DNA of 64,000 nucleotides from MFD00082-c5 sp963697995 (GTDB lineage: Bacteria; Chlamydiota; Chlamydiia; Chlamydiales; JAJFMB01), in contig OY969110.1 of the NCBI GenBank assembly GCA_963697995.1, forward strand, positions 1,798,001 to 1,862,000, read 5' to 3'. The notes below the pieces were generated by a model. It had not been told where the DNA came from. It did not search any database and was given only the letters and a program-made list of their open reading frames with translations. Position numbers and translations under genes: made by a program. This document shows positions 60,740-64,000 of this stretch, piece after piece. How positions within the stretch are numbered: position 1 is the stretch's first letter; the number at the start of each line of letters is the position of its first letter.

Positions 60740-61117
60740 ATGTCAAAACGGTCTTTTGGTGAGCTAGAATCAGAAGTATTAAACGCCTTTAAACCAGGGA
60801 AAAGAATGACTGTTAAAGCGATACATCACATTCTTGGGGAAGAGGAAAATAAATATAATACCATTATGACCGTAATGGTAAGACTTAATCAAAAAAAAAT
60901 ATTGCACAGAGAGCGCATCGGCTTACAATATGAATACTGGTTATCTGATCCAACTACAAAAGTCTCATCTTTCCTCGATCAGCTTAAAAAGAAATTTTTC
61001 GGTGTAAAAACAACTCAAATGATTAGCTATTTAATCGAATCCGTAGATGACATTTCTGAAGAAGATTTAGAAGAAATGGAAAATATAATAAAAAATAAAA
61101 AAAATAAGTTAACATGA
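60740..61117 (+). CDS. BlaI/MecI-family transcriptional repressor
   Basis: The 125-residue protein (ATG 60740, AAGGAG eight bases upstream) has the winged-helix layout of BlaI/MecI: FGELESEVLNAFKPGKRMTV, AIHHILGEEENKYNTIMTVM with the recognition helix, VRLNQKKILHRERIGLQYEY (wing), and an acidic dimerising C-terminus SVDDISEEDLEEMENII. Such repressors are cleaved after activation of a membrane M56 peptidase. The following gene encodes such a peptidase and overlaps by four bases (ATGA). Operator-like palindromes precede this gene, the reductase-like gene and the small peptide gene, suggesting that it controls all three. Confidence 0.88.
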   Translation: MSKRSFGELESEVLNAFKPGKRMTVKAIHHILGEEENKYNTIMTVMVRLNQKKILHRERIGLQYEYWLSDPTTKVSSFLDQLKKKFFGVKTTQMISYLIESVDDISEEDLEEMENIIKNKKNKLT

Positions 61118-62112
61118 TATTTCATTTATTATTAAATAGCTTTATCGTTTTTATCACGCTGACATTTTTTATTGAAATGTTTTTATCTATTTTTAAAATT
61201 ACAAATTCTAGATTGCGGTATTTATTACGATTACTGCCAATTCTAAAATTTCCTTTTGATTTAATTGTGTTTTTCTTCTTTGATGAGAATCTTTTTGTTA
61301 ACTTTAATCCATTTAGCTGCCAAGTCTACATGCACGATTTCATTACAAGTATTGCTCATTTGCATATCCAGAATGAATTAGCTCCAACAGAGCATTTTAT
61401 TATTCCCCAATATTTAGCAAGTTACATTCCCCCAAATTTATTAAACACTACTGTAATATTAATGTTAGCAATTTCATCCATTATTATAATGAGAAAGATT
61501 TACTTATTTAGCAAATCTAGATCATTGCTAAAAAAGATTTTCAACTCTTCTTCTCCCTGTACAAGACCTATTTATAATTCCAATCTTTTGGATAAGCTAA
61601 AACAGGGAAAGATTTCAATTCACACCTCGGATCAGATTCAAATCCCCTTTGCAGCTTATTTGCATCATATTTTTATTCCTCAAGACTTATGTTCTGAGCT
61701 TTCTCAAGAAGAGTTTGAATCAGTCATTGTGCATGAATTTGAGCATTTGCGTTGGAAAGATCCGATCTCTAAAATGGCTTGCGATCTACTTTCTGCCTTC
61801 TTTTGGTGGCTCCCCTCTAATTGGTGGTTAAAACGATTGGAACTAGAGCAAGAAGATGCCTGTGATGCTGAAATAAATAAATATGGAATCGAACCCTCAG
61901 CTTTAGCAAGCGCAATACTTAAAGTTGTTAAAAAAGCTAAACACCAGAACTTTCAATTTGTAGCTATTTCCCCATTTGACTCCCCCAAAAATACTCCCCT
62001 TAGAAGAGTAGATAATATTTTAAATAATAAAAATAAAAACAATTTCTTTTGGCGTTATCTCTTTGGCATTGGCGCGTCTCTGTTAGCCAGTTTTTGTTTT
62101 TGGATGTGCTAA
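61114..62112 (+). CDS. M56-family (BlaR1-like) membrane metallopeptidase, no sensor domain
   Basis: The 332-residue protein has hydrophobic segments near residues 3-26, 33-58 and 111-128, a cytosolic loop, the zinc motif SVIVHEFEHLRWKD (HExxH at about 207-211) with the downstream QEDACDAE (third ligand region, about 248-255), and a last membrane segment near 310-330. BlaR1 proteins add a roughly 250-residue penicillin-binding sensor after the last segment; here the protein ends WMC right after it. How the signal is sensed is therefore unclear. It probably cleaves the BlaI-type repressor encoded just upstream. Confidence 0.85.
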   Translation: MIFHLLLNSFIVFITLTFFIEMFLSIFKITNSRLRYLLRLLPILKFPFDLIVFFFFDENLFVNFNPFSCQVYMHDFITSIAHLHIQNELAPTEHFIIPQYLASYIPPNLLNTTVILMLAISSIIIMRKIYLFSKSRSLLKKIFNSSSPCTRPIYNSNLLDKLKQGKISIHTSDQIQIPFAAYLHHIFIPQDLCSELSQEEFESVIVHEFEHLRWKDPISKMACDLLSAFFWWLPSNWWLKRLELEQEDACDAEINKYGIEPSALASAILKVVKKAKHQNFQFVAISPFDSPKNTPLRRVDNILNNKNKNNFFWRYLFGIGASLLASFCFWMC

Positions 62113-62131
62113 AAAAAATTTTAACATAAAT

Positions 62132-62145
62132 ACTACAACAGTAGT
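62132..62145 (+). promoter_or_regulatory. BlaI-type operator before the reductase-like gene
   Basis: ACTACAACAGTAGT has half-sites ACTAC and GTAGT separated by four bases, matching the operator half-sites at 60700. It lies 20 bases before ATG 62166. A TTAACA at 62121-62126 could be a -35 element, but the -10 is unclear. Confidence 0.55.
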
Positions 62146-62165
62146 TTTAAGAAAACGGGATTAAT

Positions 62166-63170
62166 ATGAAAAAATATCACTTTATAAAATTTGTCATGAT
62201 AATTGCTCTTTTTTCCTCTTCATTATTTAGCAGTGATCTTGTAGAACGACTTGTGATTCTTGGCTCAGGTCCAGCAGGGCTAACCGCAGCTATTTATGCA
62301 GGCCAAGCAGGCCTTAAGCCGCTTGTTATAGAGAAGGATGACTGTAGTGGACAATTGAGTGCCGTAAACCATATAGAAAACTTTCCTGGGTTTCCTGAAG
62401 GGATAAACGGCAATGAACTTTTAGAACGTATGCACCTACAGGCAGAGAAATTCGGGGCCCGCTTCCATTTAGGCACTGTGATTGATATCAATCTTACTAA
62501 CCATCCCTTTAGTTTAACATTTAACGATGGCCACACTGTTTATTCAGAAGCCATCATTCTTGCGCTTGGCAGCTCTAAAAGATGGCTAAAACTGGATTCA
62601 GAAGAAGCGTTAAAAGGAAAAGGGGTTGGATTTAGTGCCACCTGTGAAGCATCGCTTTTTAAAAACAAGGATGTTGTTGTCGTTGGAGGCGGTGATGCAG
62701 CTTTAGAAGAAGCCATCAATTTGGCAGAGTATGCAAAAAAAGTCACTTTAATTCACCGCAGTGATAAGTTAAATGCCTCATTATATCTTCAGGAGAAAAT
62801 ATCCTCAAACTCTAATATCCAAGTGGTACTAAATTCAGCCATTGATGACATCTTGGATGTTTCAAAGGGGCGCGTTACGGGCGTTGCCTTGCGAAACTTA
62901 ATAACCGAAGAAAAGAGTGTTATTCAGTGCGAGGGGGTCTTTGTATCGATTGGTCGTCAATCTGATAGTGATTTATTCCAAGGTCAACTTGAAATCACAC
63001 CGTCAGGCTTGATTTCGGTTAATTCCCCAAGCACACAAACAAGTATTCCTGGAGTTTTTGCGGCAGGAGATCTAAGTGATCCTACTTATCGCAAAGCGAT
63101 TACAGCATCAGGAACTGGATGCATGGCAGCTCTTGAAGCCATTATTTTTTTAAACAAATCTTCTAAATAG
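62166..63170 (+). CDS. Exported thioredoxin-reductase-like flavoprotein lacking CxxC
   Basis: The 334-residue protein starts with a signal peptide (IKFVMIIALFSSSLFSS, about residues 6-22) and then follows low-molecular-weight TrxR: FAD motif LVILGSGPAGLTAAIYAGQAG, NFPGFPEGINGNELL, IILALGSSKRWL, NAD(P) motif VVVVGGGDAALEEAINLA, and the late GVFAAGDLSDP. At the redox site (about 155-160) it reads FSATCE instead of CATCD, so only one of the two Cys remains. HRSDKLNAS replaces HRRDxxRA, suggesting altered NADPH binding. Its TAG stop is the first three bases of element copy F. A disulfide-reductase role is unlikely; an oxidase or peptide-modifying role is possible. Confidence 0.82.
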   Translation: MKKYHFIKFVMIIALFSSSLFSSDLVERLVILGSGPAGLTAAIYAGQAGLKPLVIEKDDCSGQLSAVNHIENFPGFPEGINGNELLERMHLQAEKFGARFHLGTVIDINLTNHPFSLTFNDGHTVYSEAIILALGSSKRWLKLDSEEALKGKGVGFSATCEASLFKNKDVVVVGGGDAALEEAINLAEYAKKVTLIHRSDKLNASLYLQEKISSNSNIQVVLNSAIDDILDVSKGRVTGVALRNLITEEKSVIQCEGVFVSIGRQSDSDLFQGQLEITPSGLISVNSPSTQTSIPGVFAAGDLSDPTYRKAITASGTGCMAALEAIIFLNKSSK

Positions 63171-63447
63171 TCGGGCCTGAAAAAGTAAGGGCTCCTTGAG
63201 AAAAATTTGCAGTTAACAAGGAAGAGAAACATAACCTATTTTGCAAGGTTTAATTATATGGCAATGAGAAAAGCTTTAAAATTTTGCGAATGGAACACGC
63301 ACTCTCCAAAGAAAAAGTGTTCCTTTTGCAAAAAAAAAAGTGGTGAACGACGCTTCCCCCCACTTGCCAAGGTTTGGTGAGGAGTAAAACGCATTTTTTG
63401 TCCAAAGGGGCACTTTTTATTGGAGAGGACTTTTTCAGGGTCAACTA
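63168..63447. mobile_element. Inverted-repeat element, copy F (280 bp, near full length)
   Basis: TAGTCGGGCCTGAAAAAG at 63168 and CTTTTTCAGGGTCAACTA at 63447 bracket all internal blocks found in copy C. TA pairs flank both ends. It separates the reductase-like gene from the small peptide operator and supplies the reductase stop codon. Minus-strand frames inside (63250-63460) are not considered genes. Confidence 0.8.
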
Positions 63448-63458
63448 AATAAACAACC

Positions 63459-63472
63459 ACTGCATATGCAGT
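63459..63472 (+). promoter_or_regulatory. BlaI/MecI-type operator before the small peptide gene
   Basis: ACTGCATATGCAGT is a perfect 14-base palindrome differing from the MecI-type operator ACTACATATGTAGT only by one base in each half-site. It starts 12 bases after element copy F and ends 27 bases before ATG 63500. No clear -35 hexamer is seen. Confidence 0.65.
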
Positions 63473-63499
63473 ATTTAAACAAAAAAAAAGGAGTCAATA

Positions 63500-63643
63500 A
63501 TGAAACAGATTCACAGTAAAAGAGGCTACAGCAGCTCTTTCAGCGCTCATCCAAGCGGTGAAAGTCAAGAGGTGAAAAAATTAAAACAAACAATTCCTCT
63601 TACAACGCTAGAAAATCTAAAGAAGATTAAAAAAGGACAATAA
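63500..63643 (+). CDS. 47-residue peptide, candidate RiPP precursor
   Basis: The peptide starts at ATG 63500 with a strong AAAGGAG (63487-63493). It reads MKQIHSKRGYSSSFSAHPSG, then ESQEVKKLKQTIPL and TTLENLKKIKKGQ. The first half is Ser/Gly-rich without Cys; the second is a Lys-rich amphipathic segment. It ends three bases before the YcaO gene, whose ribosome site (AGGA 63634-63637) lies in its last codons, so the two are translationally coupled. That arrangement suits a precursor whose Ser residues are modified by YcaO. The Ser-rich N-terminus with a charged C-terminus would mean core first and recognition follower last, the reverse of most RiPPs. Unproven; it could also be a regulatory peptide. 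Confidence 0.7.
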   Translation: MKQIHSKRGYSSSFSAHPSGESQEVKKLKQTIPLTTLENLKKIKKGQ

Positions 63644-63646
63644 TCA

Positions 63647-64000
63647 ATGAAATATGAGAGAGAACGTTCACATGAAGAAGCAGAAGCCTATTTCGAGATT
63701 GAGCTAAAAAAATTAGCCTTAAACTGCTCGCTTAATAAATTTGGCTCTCCTCCATTTCAAAGTACCGTTTGCAACTTATTTTGTGGTCAAAATAAGGTGA
63801 GTGAAGGTGGAGGAAAAGGGATTGGAATACAATCTGAGTTAAGTGCTAAGTATGAGGCTTTGGAGCACTATACCAGCCAACTTAGTCTTATGTCTTCTGC
63901 TCATGAATCGTTCTCTCTTTTTGAGGCTAAATCCATGGGAGTGCCGCTAATCCCATCGAAGATTTTTCCTGATCTTTTTGCTTTTGAAAACGAAAAATTG
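63647..64000 (+). CDS. YcaO-domain protein, 3' end beyond the window
   Basis: The first 118 codons of a YcaO-family gene start at ATG 63647 and run to the window edge. YcaO proteins activate peptide amide oxygen with ATP to make azolines, thioamides or amidines in RiPPs; another branch modifies ribosomal protein S12. The visible part has the N-terminal R-E-R-S-H-E-E-A-E pattern (RxxxPxET), FQSTVCNLFCGQ, and the ATP-binding signature EGGGKGIGIQSELSAKYEAL with HY after it (Gly-Lys-Gly near residues 56-58, Glu at about 64, 70 and 73). No docking domain or neighbouring dehydrogenase is visible. Because it directly follows a short peptide gene, a RiPP role is favoured over the S12 role. Confidence 0.82.
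   Translation, partial: MKYERERSHEEAEAYFEIELKKLALNCSLNKFGSPPFQSTVCNLFCGQNKVSEGGGKGIGIQSELSAKYEALEHYTSQLSLMSSAHESFSLFEAKSMGVPLIPSKIFPDLFAFENEKL

Noticed and set aside
63250..63460. Minus-strand frames of 64-68 codons in element copy F, and their relatives in copies B and C
   Set aside because: They follow the repeat, differ in frame between copies and lack any motif; the shared sequence is explained by the element itself.
63647..64000. YcaO gene as the S12-associated E. coli YcaO
   Set aside because: The directly coupled short peptide gene and lack of any S12-modification gene nearby make the RiPP reading more likely, though the gene is incomplete here.
1..64000. CRISPR arrays, rRNA genes, prophage or intact insertion sequences
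   Set aside because: No regularly spaced direct repeats, rRNA-like segments, phage structural genes or transposase genes were recognised.

Overview
The window looks like chromosomal DNA of an environmental member of the Chlamydiota, perhaps Simkaniaceae-like. The evidence is gene content and order. There is a small basic protein, then ybeY, a CBS-domain gene, a DUF3604 gene and ubiE, in the order recalled for Chlamydia trachomatis CT421.2-CT428. There is also yidC-dnaA with lgt nearby (compare CT250-CT252), a Pkn1-type kinase fused to a formylglycine-enzyme-like domain, a CPAF-type protease, and a Legionella-MOMP-like porin. The DNA is A+T-rich and genes are tightly packed, with many ATGA overlaps. 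The species assignment is inference.

Layout. 1-6.9 kb: conserved chlamydial block (an open-ended hypothetical gene, two small basic proteins, ybeY, CBS protein, DUF3604 protein, a small Cys-rich membrane protein, ubiE). 6.9-14.9 kb, minus strand: a near-complete classical menaquinone operon menF-menD-menH-(unknown)-menB-menA-menC-menE, convergent with ubiE. 14.9-18.7 kb: two large paralogous proteins of unknown function, probably host-directed. 18.8-21.3 kb: kbl and an unknown gene. 21.3-23.1 kb: an inverted-repeat element, then three genes encoding four units of one hydrophobic repeat family. 23.2-31.2 kb: Pkn1-like protein, yidC-dnaA, and a second eukaryotic-like kinase. 31.3-36.4 kb: a five-gene mevalonate operon (mvaS-fni-mvaA-mvaD-phosphomevalonate kinase). 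36.4-39.9 kb: tRNA-Pro, lgt, a HerA-like ATPase and an alpha/beta hydrolase. 39.9-43.9 kb: one long gene broken by at least eight frameshifts. 44-48 kb: an exported hydrolase group (S10 carboxypeptidase, caspase-like, CPAF-like S41). 48-57 kb: pseudouridine synthase, MFS transporter, ankyrin protein, porin, exported fucosyltransferase-like protein, oxidoreductase and an AdoHcy-hydrolase-like protein, with degraded genes and inverted-repeat elements. 58-59.1 kb: a pentatricopeptide-repeat protein.

60.4-64 kb holds the most interesting locus. A BlaI/MecI-type repressor and a short M56 metallopeptidase form an overlapping pair. Downstream are an exported thioredoxin-reductase-like protein without its CxxC pair, a 47-residue Ser-rich peptide gene, and the start of a YcaO-domain gene whose ribosome binding site lies inside the peptide gene. 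BlaI-operator-like palindromes precede the repressor gene, the reductase gene and the peptide gene. Together they suggest a BlaI-controlled RiPP (ribosomally made, post-translationally modified peptide) regulon. It is cut by the right edge of the window, so the enzymes that would settle this are not visible.

At least six copies of a short non-autonomous element ending in TA-GTCGGCCCTGAAAAA inverted repeats (21.4, 55.5, 55.6, 59.1, 60.4 and 63.2 kb) lie next to broken genes and around the BlaI/YcaO locus. Residue positions are approximate. Family assignments come from reading motifs by eye; no database search was run.
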